A stretch of DNA of 64,000 nt from Liolophura sinensis (GCF_032854445.1 NC_088304.1:248001-312000); one strand, 5' to 3'; counted from the stretch's first letter, positions 21,790-32,930 are shown. The notes: generated by a model from the sequence alone, not told the origin. Made by a program: numbers and translations.

Positions 21790-22660
21790 CTTAGCTACTT
21801 GTTTACGACAAACGTGATCAAAGGAAAAAGACGTAATTCGCTGAAAATAAAACGTAGTGAGACATTAAATAACAAATGTAAACGATTTATCGTCAGCTTT
21901 CATGATTGGACACTTAAGCTATGTGTAATCTTCCTTATGTTTTTTTTTTCTGTTCAGACCACGATAAGTGACTTACCTTTAGAGTTTAGACGAAATCTTT
22001 TAAAATAGAAAGTATATCCTTCCTGTTGTAAATAGATTAAAAAGTACATGTATGATGGCACTTGAATGACCAGTTTCATGAGTTGCCTAGATAAATCCAT
22101 AACTCGCTGAAACCTAAAAGTCCGGTTTCTTATTTGTCCGTCCAACAAAAGAGGCTGTAGTTAACAAAGCACTGAATACGTTGACAAATCAGATTTATTT
22201 ACTCTGTTTTCGTACAGCCCCGCCATCAGAGTGCACAAGCAAGCATCGGCGTTTAAAAAGGACCGAAAAATGTCTAGGTTTGAGAGCGATTTAAACCATT
22301 TGGTTCGGGTAGAAATGTAATTAATTAATTTACAATGGCCTGGCAGGTCAAATAGCTCGCGCAATACAACAAAAAGCAACGCTTAAAACTGACTGGAGAA
22401 ATACAGTTATTCGTTTGTAAGTGGATAATAGACTGGCCAACACAATCAATGCGGTGATCAAGTCATCCTGTTTAATTCGTCACCCCTTCAGAAGTAAACA
22501 TCCTACAATCAGTGTAAACATGTCTTAGCTAGTGACCTTAACGTAAATAATAATCTTCGAAATCTGCTTGTGAGGGGTTCCAAGTATAATGAACCGAGAA
22601 AGATAGATATGAGAGCTAATCATAAAATGGCTCTTATTTGCAAATTTTTTCTCTCTTGAC
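21790..22660. other. No recognisable gene
   Basis: AT-rich stretch with short open frames only and no repeat I could match within the window. Confidence 0.45.
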
Positions 22661-22669
22661 CTAGCGTTC

Positions 22670-23070
22670 AGAATCTCTGGCGCTCTCCTTGATAATTGTT
22701 TCTAATTCCGCTTAACCCGGGGCTAGGGTCGGTATATTAATCGTGTCGAATTAGATCGCCACGTTGGATATTTAAACAGTTGCAATCAAAGCGCAGCTGA
22801 GATACATATTTTGTTATCGACAACTGATATTCTAGCATGGTACACGATTTGAATACTGATTTCACTTAGTCGCCTAGAACACACCTTGCGTTTTTTCTAT
22901 ATCATTGAAAACTGCTGACTGCTTTCTTTGTATGATTCCGTCCTATTTGCGTACTTTTATATACTTTCTTAGTTCTTTGTGTTCACACAAAACGTCGTTT
23001 TGGGAACTGGCCTTGCGATTATTGACCCGGAACGTCCTTTTTAGTTGACAGCTGTCTGTTTCGACACATA
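22670..23070 (+). repeat. Q400 dispersed repeat, copy 2
   Basis: Aligns by eye with 17985-18410 over its length: TCTAATTCCGCTTAACCC, GCAATCAAAGCGC, CATTGAAAACTGCTGACTGC, CGTCGTTTTGGGAACTGGCC. The start GCGTTCAGAATCTCTG is also present near 53130, ahead of copy 3. Confidence 0.65.
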
Positions 23071-23299
23071 GATTTACGTGTATTTGTTATATTCCCTTCA
23101 ACGTAGTTAGTGAAGCGGGGAAGTATACTGGAATCAACCTGTCTCTCCGTCTATCTGTAGACGCGATTATGTTCATGCATCTCGTACCTATCCACACTGC
23201 CGATTTCGATGAAATCCCGCAACACGACGTCCTTAGTGTTCTCTCTTAATTTTGGTAATGTTGGGGGATGGAAAGGAGGTATTTTGGACATCCGGATTC

Positions 23300-23510
23300 T
23301 AGTTTATTTGACTGAAATATTCTCGAGTACAACAGCAAAGAGGACGGCAGCCAGCATAGTGGTGACAGGTAACTAGGAAAAGCCTGGTGGCAATCCATGA
23401 CCATGCACAGTTTGGAATTTCCCACGTACGACTGCAGAGAAGCCAACGGGCGCATTGCTGAGAAGGTCGTTGGGTTGCGCTAGCACGCTAAACTCTAGGA
23501 CACAGAGGCA
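23300..23510 (-). mobile_element. SINE-1, old diverged copy reaching the tRNA-like head
   Basis: The left end (TTGACTGAAATATTCTCGAGTA) is the complement of a decayed tail. GGCAGCCAGCATAGTGGTG and ATGACCATGCACAG match the SINE-1 body. The right end, TTGCGCTAGCACGCTAA, is what the complement of a tRNA D-arm region (A box) would give in this family. Confidence 0.55.
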
Positions 23511-24040
23511 CCAGTTAGACTTGAAAGCTTCCAAGAACTATAATGCTTAGCGTAATATTGGCCTCAACATTCGACACCAATAACACAAGCTATCGAGGGT
23601 ATAAACAATAATTTCGCGAGATGAAAACTGTTTTTATTCAAGAATCCTTAACATTTTCCCTACGTTATGAATGACTTAACACAATATTACGGTAATAGTA
23701 ATAACGTGACCACCTTTCTTTGTGACTACTTTGACAATACTTGTAGCGTGTAAGAAGGCGTTTGTAAAGATGTTCGCCGCACTAATCAGTGGAGCAGTTT
23801 ACCAACTATCCCCATATTCATCTATTTATCTCGGGCACACGGATTTCATTCACCAGTAGTGCTGTCCGCTATCATGTACGAAAATAATTCTAGAACAAGC
23901 CGTTAAAGTATTCACTTTTTCTATTACATTCGAATAAGGTGCGTATCGGACAAATATATGACCCAAAAGCTTGTTCCACTCTCATGGTAGTGTTTTATTT
24001 TGAATGTTCTCATTATATGGAAAGCTAGTTCCTACATCCT
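23510..24040. other. No recognisable gene
   Basis: Nothing identifiable; short open frames only. Confidence 0.4.
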
Positions 24041-24044
24041 GTTT

Positions 24045-24115
24045 CAAACATGTTCTCGCCACGATATGGCTGAAATATTGCCAAAGTTGCGTTAAGCCAC
24101 AATCATTAATTCACT
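24045..24115 (+). mobile_element. SINE-2 tail fragment
   Basis: TGTTCTCGCCACGATATGGC, then TGAAATATTGCC, then TGCGTTAAGCCACAATCATT, with an ATTC-type ending. Only the 3' portion is recognisable. Confidence 0.6.
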
Positions 24116-24604
24116 TTATAACAGAGGATTTGTGTGTGAACTGTGGTTTTACAAAGAAATATTTTCTTCAAGAAGCACTTGGCTGCAGTGCAAATTAGAA
24201 AAAATCGAAATAATGATTAATTCCGATTGTTGTGGAGTTAATTTATGATAATTGAACATCCTGCAAGTATTCCCAGATAACGGTCACTTGGGATTTTTCC
24301 CGCGCGCTGAAGTCTTAGTCAAGATTAGAGGGCTGTATAATGGAATATAACAATGAAAACCTCTGATAAATCGAGTCTGGAGGACAGCTTAAGCTGTGTG
24401 ATTCTCCTGCTGTTAAATGGTGAACAGGATTTTTGTTTTACGCTGTGCTCCTTGTTTGCAGTGTGAATGAGCATTATGGTCACACATGAACTCTGTTCAG
24501 GGATGGTGCCAATAGTGACTGAGTTTAATTTGTCATGGTGAGAGCGAAGAAACGGTTTTAAAGAGTATTGATGGGTTGTTTCATCTTTTGCAATAAATAG
24601 TGTA

Positions 24605-24761
24605 TTTATTTATTTATTTATTTGATTGGTGTTTTACGCCGTACTCAAGAACATTTCACTTATACGACGGCGGCCAGCATTATGGTGGGTGGAAACCAGG
24701 CACAGCCCGGGGGAAACCCACGACCATCCGCAGGTTGGTGACAGACCTTCTCACGTACGGC
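24605..24761 (-). mobile_element. SINE-1, 5'-truncated, with target duplication
   Basis: The ATTT-type tail at 24605-24623 is followed by the complement of the conserved tail and the body. The direct repeat AATAGTGTATT, at 24596-24606 and 24762-24772, is a clear 9-11 bp target duplication. The copy is well preserved and so comparatively young. Confidence 0.88.
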
Positions 24762-24839
24762 AATAGTGTATTGAGATGGGCCTTTATGTATTTGTGTTAG
24801 ACATACATGACATTTTGGGAGTTAAAACTTGAAATTTGA

Positions 24840-25263
24840 TTTCATCCCATAGCTGTAGCAACTCTTACAATCTGATATCACTTTCTGATATCACTGAAAA
24901 CTGAAGACGTACTGCTGCCTCCCTAGTACATGAAACCAGCCAGCTTTTCGCACCTGTGTTTTTGTGCACAAGAACTGGTACTAATTATTACCAAGAACTT
25001 TAGCCTTATTATTCTCGAGATCATTTTTTTTCAGATAACCGTTAATTACACACATTTTTAATTTGACGCTTAGATTTTCTAATTTTGCGGGTTGTTTATT
25101 ACTCTAGACTAATTAAAGAGAAGTACAAAATTCAGTAAGAAACGGGTTTAATAAATTTCAAGAGCTCCAAAGCTTTTTGGGCAAAACCGTTGCCTGTTTG
25201 TCAACAAAGATGGGTGTGGATTGTAGAAAAGATTGTAAGTGTTGCTACAGCTATGGGATGAAA
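24840..25263. mobile_element. 424-bp MITE-like element with 34-bp TIRs
   Basis: The left end TTTCATCCCATAGCTGTAGC is matched in reverse at 25230-25263, with one mismatch over 34 bp. A 3-bp direct repeat TGA flanks both ends (24837-24839 and 25264-25266), as expected of a 3-bp target duplication (PIF/Harbinger, CACTA and some others make 3-bp duplications). There is no coding capacity. An internal TGATATCACT-TTC repeat lies beside the left TIR. Confidence 0.8.
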
Positions 25264-25269
25264 TGACGA

Positions 25270-25780
25270 AGCTTTGAGCCCATCCGACATTTTATGTATT
25301 ACATAAGTATGATGAAAATTCATTATTCTATTTACGAGGGCAGAACGTTCACAAGTATATTTAAACGTTTCCTACTCTAAATGTGATCGAAGGAGGTGTA
25401 TTCTTTATAGGTTAGAAGTCAGATAAAATGTGAACAACACGTGTGAAGTCTAACCTGAGTTAAGCATTTATGTTTCTCCACCTTTTGGGTTAAGAGTATA
25501 CTGGTTTTGGTGAGGCCTCCTGGTATCCAAGTATTCAGTGAACCCTTGAATTCGGTCATTGACAAAAAGGAAAAGGTGGAGAAGTTGGACTATCTCAACA
25601 GAACTCAGCTGGGTTCATGTCTTTGGGCCGGTCATCAACGCACGTTACAACACTGTTTTGTATGTCTGCCTTAAGGCATGAAGACTCGGAACAGTCTGAT
25701 TACCCATACGTTCGACACACTTAATTTGGCGGCGTGTTGATGTCTTTGTTCAATCCATTGTCATAGAAGAATAGAACGTG
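25270..25780. other. No recognisable gene
   Basis: Nothing identifiable. Confidence 0.4.
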
Positions 25781-25784
25781 AATT

Positions 25785-25853
25785 TTTTTAAAATGTGATT
25801 GTATGTTAAATGTGGTCACTACACAGCATTTTGAGGAATTCTAGACCGGTGAC

Positions 25854-25903
<50 letters not shown>

Positions 25904-26115
25904 TTAATTCTGCTCAAACCATGCTGCCAGGGGGCTTGTAATTTGCTTCTATAATACTAATTAGAGGTATTTTCGTAACAAAATAAAACCCTAAATGGTG
26001 TAAATTGACAGGAGGCCGTATTTCACTGGTTACATGTGACAATTTGCCAGCTATCACACTGTCGTCGCTGCTCTGGTTATACTCTCTATGCTGTACCTCT
26101 TTAATTATATTTATG
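25785..26115 (+). repeat. R270 dispersed repeat, copy 1
   Basis: Shared landmarks in order: TGTTAAATGTGGTCACTACA, GCATTTTGA, TTCTAGACCGGTGACGTCTA, a variable middle (here a (TA)n at 25857-25901), TAAATTGACAGGAGGCCGTA, TTTCACTGGTTACATGTGAC, TGCCAGCTATCACACTGTCG, CTGCTCTGGTTATACTC and CTTTAATTATA. Copies occur at 30.4, 47.9 and 54.6 kb, and partial ones elsewhere. It has no TIRs and no reading frame, and I do not know the family. Confidence 0.72.
25857..25901. repeat. (TA)n microsatellite inside R270
   Basis: About 22 TA units, placed where the other R270 copies have AATATATTG-like sequence. Confidence 0.9.
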
Positions 26116-26186
26116 TACTTTTCAAGCCCCACTCTGGATATCAAATCGCCCACCAGACGTAAACCCACACCGAATACTTTCTTTTA

Positions 26187-26332
26187 TGTGATTGGTGTTA
26201 CACGCCGTACTTAAGAATATTCACTTATATGATGGCGGCCAGCATTATGGTTGGAGGAAACCGAGGATACCCCAGGGGAAGCCCACAACCATCCGCAGGT
26301 TGCTGGCAGACGATCCCACGTATGAAGTAGGA
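26187..26332 (-). mobile_element. SINE-1, 5'-truncated
   Basis: GTGATTGGTGTTACACGCCG and ATGATGGCGGCCAGCATTAT, then CACAACCATCCGCAGGTTGC, are the complement of the SINE-1 tail and body. It ends at TCCCACGTATGAAG before the tRNA-like head. Confidence 0.78.
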
Positions 26333-26334
26333 AA

Positions 26335-26760
26335 AGAAGATTCAGAAGGTTTAAATTCCAAAGGGGTATTTCACAGCTGGTCTCTTTACATCTATATAAT
26401 TCATGATAAAAAATTGAAGTGTCTGCAACCCAAGAAAGAGGAGCACTGAAACGAGAAAAGAAGCTACTAAGCTGATGAACTGAGAAATTTATCCTGGGTT
26501 AGGTAACGCTAAATCCGAATAAACCTATCAATAATGGTATGAAACGCGGGGTTCGTTATCTTTTAATTCGTCATAAATCGATTCAACCCGATTTAAATAA
26601 CGACCTTGAATATATTTTCAGCAAGTATGTCACGCACGATACCACTGACAACAGCAGGGACACATCACCACTGTGTAATACACAAAAGGGAGTGTAAGAC
26701 GTTTGGCGTTTTAGAAAAAACAGTTACTTTGCTCTCGTTGCTCACGTGCCTTGGGTGCAT
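26335..26760. other. No recognisable gene
   Basis: Nothing identifiable. Confidence 0.4.
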
Positions 26761-26764
26761 GTGA

Positions 26765-26985
26765 CGATATAGCGGTGTCCTTGGCGCAATGACCCAGAAT
26801 CTTATCACCAATGTGGTCGCTTAGAGTTCAAGTCCAGCACATGCTGGTTTCCTCTCCGAACAGACGTGGGAAGGTCTGCAAACCTGCCGATGGTCGTGGA
26901 TTTCCCCATGCTCTGCCCGGTTTCCTCCCACAATTATGCTGGCGGCCGCCTTGAGTACAGCGAGCAAATTAAAATAAAACGTGAC
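26765..26985 (+). mobile_element. SINE-1 with tRNA-like head
   Basis: This copy reaches the 5' head: TGTCCTTGGCGCAATGACCC (A-box region) and GAGTTCAAGTCCAG (B-box-like) come before the body CATGCTGGTTTCCTCTCCG, then CTGCCCGGTTTCCTCCCAC and CTTGAGTACAGCG. It shows that SINE-1 is tRNA-derived and gives its true direction. The tail is decayed to AAATTAAAATAAAA. Confidence 0.75.
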
Positions 26986-27269
26986 ATGAGAGGTCGTATA
27001 TTCTGAAAGCCATTAGAAACGTATTTCCCTTTCTGGTCACAGTTGTACTGACGTGAATGGTTCCAACCCAAACTGCTGTAACGATGTTAGCTGACAATCA
27101 TGCAAAGTGTGAGCAGCATGCATACAGGGGCGGTCACGCAAACACAAATTGCCATGTAGAACAAGAAAAAAAATGGTAGAATTGATCTGAAGTCAAAGCA
27201 GTGAAAAACTTCAGTGACATTTCCTCTGACACAATCACGTGGTTTTGTGTCTAATTTTATTGCTGAATT

Positions 27270-27935
27270 GTTATCGGCTATTGAGAGAGAGCGAACAGTG
27301 GGCTTGCTTAATGCCCCAGCCAGCAATGGATTCAGCTTCAGCAATTCGTGGGAGATGGAGGAAGATTCAGTCCTAATACTGTGCGCTGCCGTTTACGTGA
27401 GAGAGGGCTACGTGCACGAGGGCCTCATGTTGGGCCAATATTGACACAAACATCGTGGCGAACGTCTGGATGGTCCACAACCCATCACAGTTGGACACCC
27501 AGAAAGTGGGAAGAGTTCTCTTCACCGATGAATCCAGATTCAACCTCAGTTGCGCGGACGGACGTTTGCTTGTTCGCCGTAGACGCGGTGAGAGTCTGGT
27601 GACCTGGTGATCAGTGTGGTTGACGGGATCCATTTGCATGTCCCTTTTCGAGGCCCTGTTACCGCCCAGACGTACACACAGGACGTTTAAAAACCTATCG
27701 TTGTCCCTCACATGACAGCCAATAAACGTAAGTTCATACTGCAACAAGATAACAGCAGACCCTACACAACAAGGCACACCTTTCCCCTGATTTGGCACGC
27801 GTCGAGCATGTCTGGGATGAGATGGGGAGGAGACTTGCCAATATGGCGCCGCCCCTCAGCTGCCGCAGCTGGAAGACTCTGTCAGCAGGATATGTCCATA
27901 TATCACTCAGGATTTCTTCAGTAGGATCATCTTTT
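27270..27935 (+). pseudogene. Tc1-like transposase relic (Tc1-D)
   Basis: A degraded DD34E transposase. Readable pieces are GRFSPNTVRCRLRERGLRAR and GPHVGPILT at about 27370-27440, VLFTDESRFNLS (first catalytic D) at about 27512-27548, and LQQDNSRPYTTRHTF (second D) at about 27737-27785. The third catalytic residue region is not recognisable. Frame changes and stops separate the pieces and I found no terminal repeats. It is older than Tc1-A, -B and -C. Confidence 0.72.
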
Positions 27936-27959
27936 CTCTCAAGACGTGTTGACTATTGA

Positions 27960-28528
27960 TGCCGATGGCGGACGCACACAATGTTCACGATGTTGGCGTT
28001 TACTTATGTGAACTTTCGATTTAACCCCTTCCCTTACCCACATTTTCTTGGTCAATATTAAATGCTGTGGAGCTTTGTAATGGTTCTTATTCCCGTGAAA
28101 AATGGTAAGTTGCATGATGTCTTTGCTGACATCCATACATATTTTTCTTAGATGCCCAAACGCGCCTAAGCAACATGCCAATCTGGCAGTGATGCGTTTG
28201 TAATGGCTTTCAACATAGTTTATGTCATACGATAAAGGATATTTACCGTCCAACGAAGTGGCGTAGAAGTGGCTGTGTTGTGGAAGTGCATGTCACACGA
28301 GGCACAGTTGAAACTGACTGTCAATGTGTTTTCAGTGTAGCATTCCACAATACATGTTTCCTTACGCTCTCAATCCAAGAGTGTACCTAAATGTCCTAAG
28401 GAGGACGGTGTGAACACTTGGCCATTGCAATGCGAGATGATTAATGCGACAGGTTTAAAATTGAAAAATCTGGCTCTGATACTATGAAACCGTCACAGAT
28501 TCAAATTAAACTTCGTTCAAACTTCAAA
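27960..28528. other. No recognisable gene
   Basis: Nothing identifiable between the Tc1 relic and Tc1-B. Confidence 0.4.
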
Positions 28529-28727
28529 ATATACTATCCAAAAAAAGAAACGCATAACCCGGTTTTTTGCGGAGGTGATGCAGTCTTTTCAATTATGCAT
28601 AACTAAATAAGAATTGCTATTCTGCAAATATTTTTTTACACAGATTAAGGAAGGGTCCATATCTAGACAACAAGGCCATCAACTTGAGGTAAGACACTCA
28701 CAATGAGTCTCCCACTTGAGTGGAATG

Positions 28728-29735
28728 TCAGTATCTGTTGTGACCACCACGGGCACGAATAACAGTTCTGACACGCCTTGTCATGGACTGGATGAGACGG
28801 TGGATAGAGGCCTGGGGAATGTTCTGCCACTCCTCCTGCAAACATGCAACTTGCTCTTGAAGCGTTTGGGGTTGAGGTTGACGTTGGCGTAGACGTCGAT
28901 CAAGTTCATCCCAGAGATGCTCAATTGGGTTAAGATCCGGGGAACGGGACGGCCAGGGTAGCACATTTACATTGTTTTCGGCGAGGAAGTCCCTTGTGAC
29001 ACGTGCCGTGTGCGGTCTGGCGTTGTCCTGCTGGAACAACTCCCGCTGAACGTCAATGACAGATAAGAGGTGTGGCTGCAGGATGGTGTCTCGGTAGCGT
29101 ACGGCCGTAAGATTTCCCTGAACGTGGACAAGATTTGTACGACCAGTATACGATATTGCTGCCCACATCATCATACTCCCTCCACCAAATCTGTCCACTT
29201 GGCGTACGCAGTTAGGGGCATAACGTTCGTGAGCACGTCTGTAAACCCGGTTTCTACCATCACGTCTCTGCAATAGGAATCTGGACTCATCACTGAACCA
29301 AATGCGTCGCCAGTTGCGTAGATTCCATGCAGTCACGTTGTTACACCATCGGAGGCGATTGGCGCGATGGTGAGGACGCAGCACGATCCCAACATAGGGC
29401 CTCCTGGCTCTCAGTCCATGTTCCCTCAGCCTGTTCCGCACTGTCTGACCTGATATCCTCCTCAGTCCCGGTATGCTGGCTGCTGTGCTTTCAGCTGTAG
29501 CACAACGGTCACGCAAATGGAGGACCCTTATGTAGCGGTCTTGGGCTGCTGTAGTGACACGTGGTCGACCTGAACGCCGACGGTCATTTGTTGTCCCAGT
29601 ATTGTTGTAGCGGGCAGCAAGCCGTGAAATCGTGCTCTGGCTGACGTGTAGACGCCTAGAAATGGACGATTGGGACTCTCCAGCTTGAAGTCTTCCAATG
29701 GCAATATTTCTTGTGACCGTGTCAAGACGTGGCAT
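28728..29735 (-). CDS. Tc1-B transposase, DD34E, 335 aa, intact
   Basis: Cut-and-paste transposase that binds the element's ends and inserts at TA. Residues 1-50 form the first helix-turn-helix (with SQSTISRLAARY). SGRPRVTT, the GRPR AT-hook-like linker, is at 55-62. The second DNA-binding half (SGQTVRNRLREHGLRARRP) covers about 95-113. The catalytic residues are D149 (WFSDESRF), D237 (FQQDNARPHTA) and E272 (PDLNPIEHLW), with 34 residues between the last two. A glycine-rich GGGS box is at 184-187. The length is the usual 335-345 residues of the family, there is no stop or frameshift, and the ATG fits the conserved MPRL start also seen in Tc1-C. Confidence 0.95.
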   Translation of the reverse strand: MPRLDTVTRNIAIGRLQAGESQSSISRRLHVSQSTISRLAARYNNTGTTNDRRRSGRPRVTTAAQDRYIRVLHLRDRCATAESTAASIPGLRRISGQTVRNRLREHGLRARRPYVGIVLRPHHRANRLRWCNNVTAWNLRNWRRIWFSDESRFLLQRRDGRNRVYRRAHERYAPNCVRQVDRFGGGSMMMWAAISYTGRTNLVHVQGNLTAVRYRDTILQPHLLSVIDVQRELFQQDNARPHTARVTRDFLAENNVNVLPWPSRSPDLNPIEHLWDELDRRLRQRQPQPQTLQEQVACLQEEWQNIPQASIHRLIQSMTRRVRTVIRARGGHNRY

Positions 29736-29792
29736 GTTGAATCAGCTTGAAAACACCACTTGAAAGACGCCGATTTCCGGCCCGAAGTTGCG

Positions 29793-29801
29793 GTTTTATA
29801 G
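29793..29801 (-). promoter_or_regulatory. TATA box of Tc1-B transposase
   Basis: Minus-strand CTATAAAACC lies about 60 bp upstream of the start codon, the same layout as in Tc1-C. Confidence 0.55.
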
Positions 29802-30064
29802 TCACACACTGTATGCTTTCCATGCGTAAGTTCGGCGTGTAAGACTGCACGTGATGCAGTGTGGTGCTGTATTTTTTACTTCTTCCAAAAACGGCCTCCA
29901 AACTCAACATTTTCAACCAAGAAATGTTTTGAGGAATAAAATGTGTGCTAACTGTGACTATTAACAATATTAAAACACATTTTGCTCATGAAATGAAGAC
30001 AAAATGTATTTATTTCATTTTAAAATAAAACAAAACACCTATGCGTTTCTTTTTTTGGATAGTA

Positions 30065-30410
30065 TAGTTCACCTGATAACAAAAAACTGCGATTTTGCCG
30101 CTGGAATTCTCATTTAAATACTAAGAGTTGCCTTAGAATTTCATGACATATTTTAAAAAATTGAAAGATAAGCCAAAGACTTAAAAACTTAATGTTGACA
30201 GTCTGTTGTAATTATTCATAACTGGAATCAAAGCAAACAGCGTACGAGATAAGTTTTCATTAAATGACTATTGCCTTTAGACAAAGGGTGGGATGGGTCA
30301 TGATAATAAAGCAGGCTATTCATTCGACAGCGTAACTTATTCCCACTTTGTATAGCGTCAAATAACATATCTGGTGGGACGTCGACCTATGGTGACTGTC
30401 AAAAGAAAAT
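30065..30410. other. No recognisable gene
   Basis: Nothing identifiable. Confidence 0.4.
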
Positions 30411-30411
30411 T

Positions 30412-30680
30412 GTGCCAAAGTTACGTTATAAATAACGACGTACAGCACACAGAGTAAAACCAGAGCAGCGATCACAGTGTGAAAGCTGGCAAATGGTCAC
30501 ACGTAACCCGGTGACCTCAGTCAGGGTTTTATTCTAAGTGTTCACGTAAATGCATAAACAGTGCCAATTTACACCCCACCTAGCACCTAGCAATGTATTA
30601 GACATTACTAATCTAGAAATATTCAAAATGCTCTGTTGTCATCACATTTAACATACAATCACATTAAACAATGCGAAGGG
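30412..30680 (-). repeat. R270 dispersed repeat, copy 2 (best preserved)
   Basis: Read on the minus strand: TTTAATGTGATTGTATG, TTAAATGTGATGACAACAGA, GCATTTTGAATATTTCTAGA, TAATGTCTAATACATTG, GGGTGTAAATTGGCAC, CACCGGGTTACGTGTGACCA, TTTGCCAGCTTTCACACTGT, GATCGCTGCTCTGGTTTTAC, GTGCTGTACGTCGTTA. This copy defines the roughly 270-bp span best. Confidence 0.72.
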
Positions 30681-30714
30681 ACTAGGCCTAGGGAATGCAA
30701 GAATTCAAATTTAA

Positions 30715-30795
30715 TTAAAGATGTACAGAGCAAAGAGCATCGATGACAGAGTAATAGCTGGTAAATGGTCGCACGTAACCGGTGAAAGACGACCT
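30715..30795 (-). repeat. R270 partial copy
   Basis: GATGTACAGAGCAAAGAGCA, then AGCTGGTAAATGGTCGCACG and TAACCGGTGAAA are the complement of the R270 3' half. Confidence 0.6.
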
Positions 30796-30984
30796 CTTGT
30801 AATAAGTGTCCCTGAAAACCCTAACATCAGCCAGGGCCACACTTGATACCAAAGCTATGTTCGGGACAATCCATTTAACAGTTGTACTGAGTGCCCAATA
30901 CCTGTTCTAGACAACGGAAACCTATCGGCACTCAGTTATTAGCAGCATGTACAAAGTACGGGAACTCTAATTACATTATTTTTT

Positions 30985-31036
30985 TTCATTTGATTGGTGT
31001 TTTACACAATACTCAAGATATTTCACTTATACGACT
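30985..31036 (-). mobile_element. SINE-1 tail fragment fused to LINE-A
   Basis: GATTGGTGTTTTACACAATA, TCAAGATATTTCACTTATAC and GAC are the SINE-1 tail complement. The sequence changes without a gap into LINE-A RT (TTGTTTGGTTTCTTGAAA) at 31037. The SINE body is lost. Confidence 0.75.
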
Positions 31037-32930
31037 TGTTTGGTTTCTTGAAATAATATACAATATGGTTTTCGTCAAGATAGATCAATTATGGAACGAT
31101 TTGAAACCTTTATACGTAATGGATTTATTAATAATGAACAGGTGGTGTCGATATTTTTCGACCTTGAAAAGGCCTACGACACCACATGAAATATGATATT
31201 TTAAAAGACCTGTCAGATATGGGGCTTAAAGATCCTTTACCGCTAGTTTTATCTGAATTGTTATCTCATCGTCATTTTACATCACGGGTTGAGACCACTC
31301 ATTCTGGCTTGTGTGAGCAGGAAAAGGATGTACCCCAGGGCAGCATTCTACTTTGTTCAGCGTAAAAAATAAATAGTATGATTAAAACCGTAACATCAGG
31401 TACAGAGGGTTCTTTATTTGTGGAAGATGATTTCCTGATATGTTACCGTGCAAGAAATATGAATAGCATCGAACGTCAGTTGCAACTTTGTTTCAAGAAG
31501 ATCGAGCCGGTGGTATGCATTTTTGTAATAAATGGAAAATTCATCTAGACCCCGACTTAAATTTTATGGTAAACCAGTAAAACATTGTCGGAGAAAATTA
31601 ATTTTTAGGAGATATATTTAATAAGAAATTATCTTTTATACCTCATATAAAAATGCTTAAAGCTAAATGCACAAAGACTCTCGATTTAATCAAGGTCGTG
31701 TCTAGCACCGATTGGGGTGCTGACAAATCTGTGTTATTGAAGCTATATCGTTCTCTGGTGAGGTCTAAATTGGACTATGGGCTTATCATTTACGGTTCTG
31801 CAATAAAAAATGTTGGATCCTGTTCATCACCAAGGTATGAGACTCGGCCTTGGTGCTTTTAGAACTTCACCAGTAAAGAGTTTATACGTGGAAGGCAATG
31901 AGCCCTCTTAATATAACCTACGTATTAATCTCGGCCTATAATATGCTAAAGGTTTGAAACTCAACCTACAAACCCTTCCCACCACTGTGTTTTCAATCCA
32001 TCATACGTGGATAAATTTAATATGTGTGCTAACAAGATTACTCCGTTTGGTTTTCGTATACACGACCATTTTGTGAAACTAACATCAAGTTAGAGGATAT
32101 ATCTTCGGTGTCTTTTTCCGAAGTCTCTTCCCTGGCTTCCTACATAACTTAAATTAAATTTTTGATGTACGTAAGCACAAGAAAGAGGATACAAATCCTC
32201 TTATAATTCTGCAAATTTTTGCTGAAATTAAAGCTAATTCTCCGGAATATAAATTTATATATACTGATGGGTCAAAAGATGGGAGCTGAGTCGCGGCCGC
32301 GGCTCTTGAGGAACAGGGGATCTCTTCTCTTCGTCTTCCATCCTCTTCTTCAATCTTTTCTGCCGAGGCCAGGGCTGTTCTACTGGCCTTGCGTAGAGAG
32401 CAATGATTCGCTCTCCTGCCTTCTGGCAATGGAGAATAATAAATTTGAAAACCTGTCAATTCTTGAATATTTAACCCTACACAGAAAACTAATTAAAAGA
32501 AGTAAAGATGTCATATTCTGTTGGATACTGGTCATACTGTTGTGGCATACTGGAGTCGTAGACAGGGACGCAAAAGCCGCACACATAAACCTATATCATA
32601 TCAAAGGTGAACTTAGCTTATGCTCATTTTCCTTCGAAGATTCTGAAATATATTCGTCGCCTTTGTTAGGGTGAATGGGATTTACAGGTGCATAGTAAAC
32701 TGCACGTTGTTCACCCTGTCATTGGCTATATTTCTGTTACGAAAAGGCCAAGTAGTTTCAACGAGGTGTCATATTGCCCATTCTCGTCTGACACACAATT
32801 ATCTTCATGAGGGGCGTTGTGCTCCTGAATGTGTCAGGTGCGATGTTCAATACATCATGCATATCTTAGTTGACTGTAGACTTTGCTCATGTTCTACACA
32901 CTCAACACGTTGATTTATTTGATAGCATTG
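31037..32930 (+). pseudogene. LINE-A RT-RNase H remnant, heavily broken
   Basis: FFDLEKAYDT-type motif A near 31157-31186, GVPQGSIL near 31330 and a catalytic box altered to FVEDDFLICY (one extra residue) near 31420. The thumb at 31653-31790 has SSTDWGADKSVLLKLYRSLV. RNase H pieces around 32255-32440 begin YTDGSKDGS. The C-terminal ECVRCDVQYI segment is near 32830. Many stops and frame changes; no product expected. Confidence 0.72.

Larger units (their letters stand above)
28532..30064 (-). mobile_element. Tc1-B: complete Tc1/mariner element, 1533 bp
   Basis: Terminal inverted repeats TACTATCCAAAAAAAGAAAC (continuing to CGCATA) lie at 28532 and, reversed, end at 30064. They are identical over about 25 bp and flanked by TA at 28530-28531 and 30065-30066. 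One intact transposase gene fills the minus strand. Intact ends plus an intact gene suggest recent or possibly current activity. Confidence 0.93.

Noticed and set aside
26765-26840. Functional tRNA gene
   Set aside because: A and B boxes are recognisable, but arms do not pair and the sequence continues into the SINE-1 body; it is a SINE head.
27373-27798. 141-codon minus-strand open frame
   Set aside because: Antisense of the Tc1 relic, whose plus strand carries the DES and QQDN blocks.
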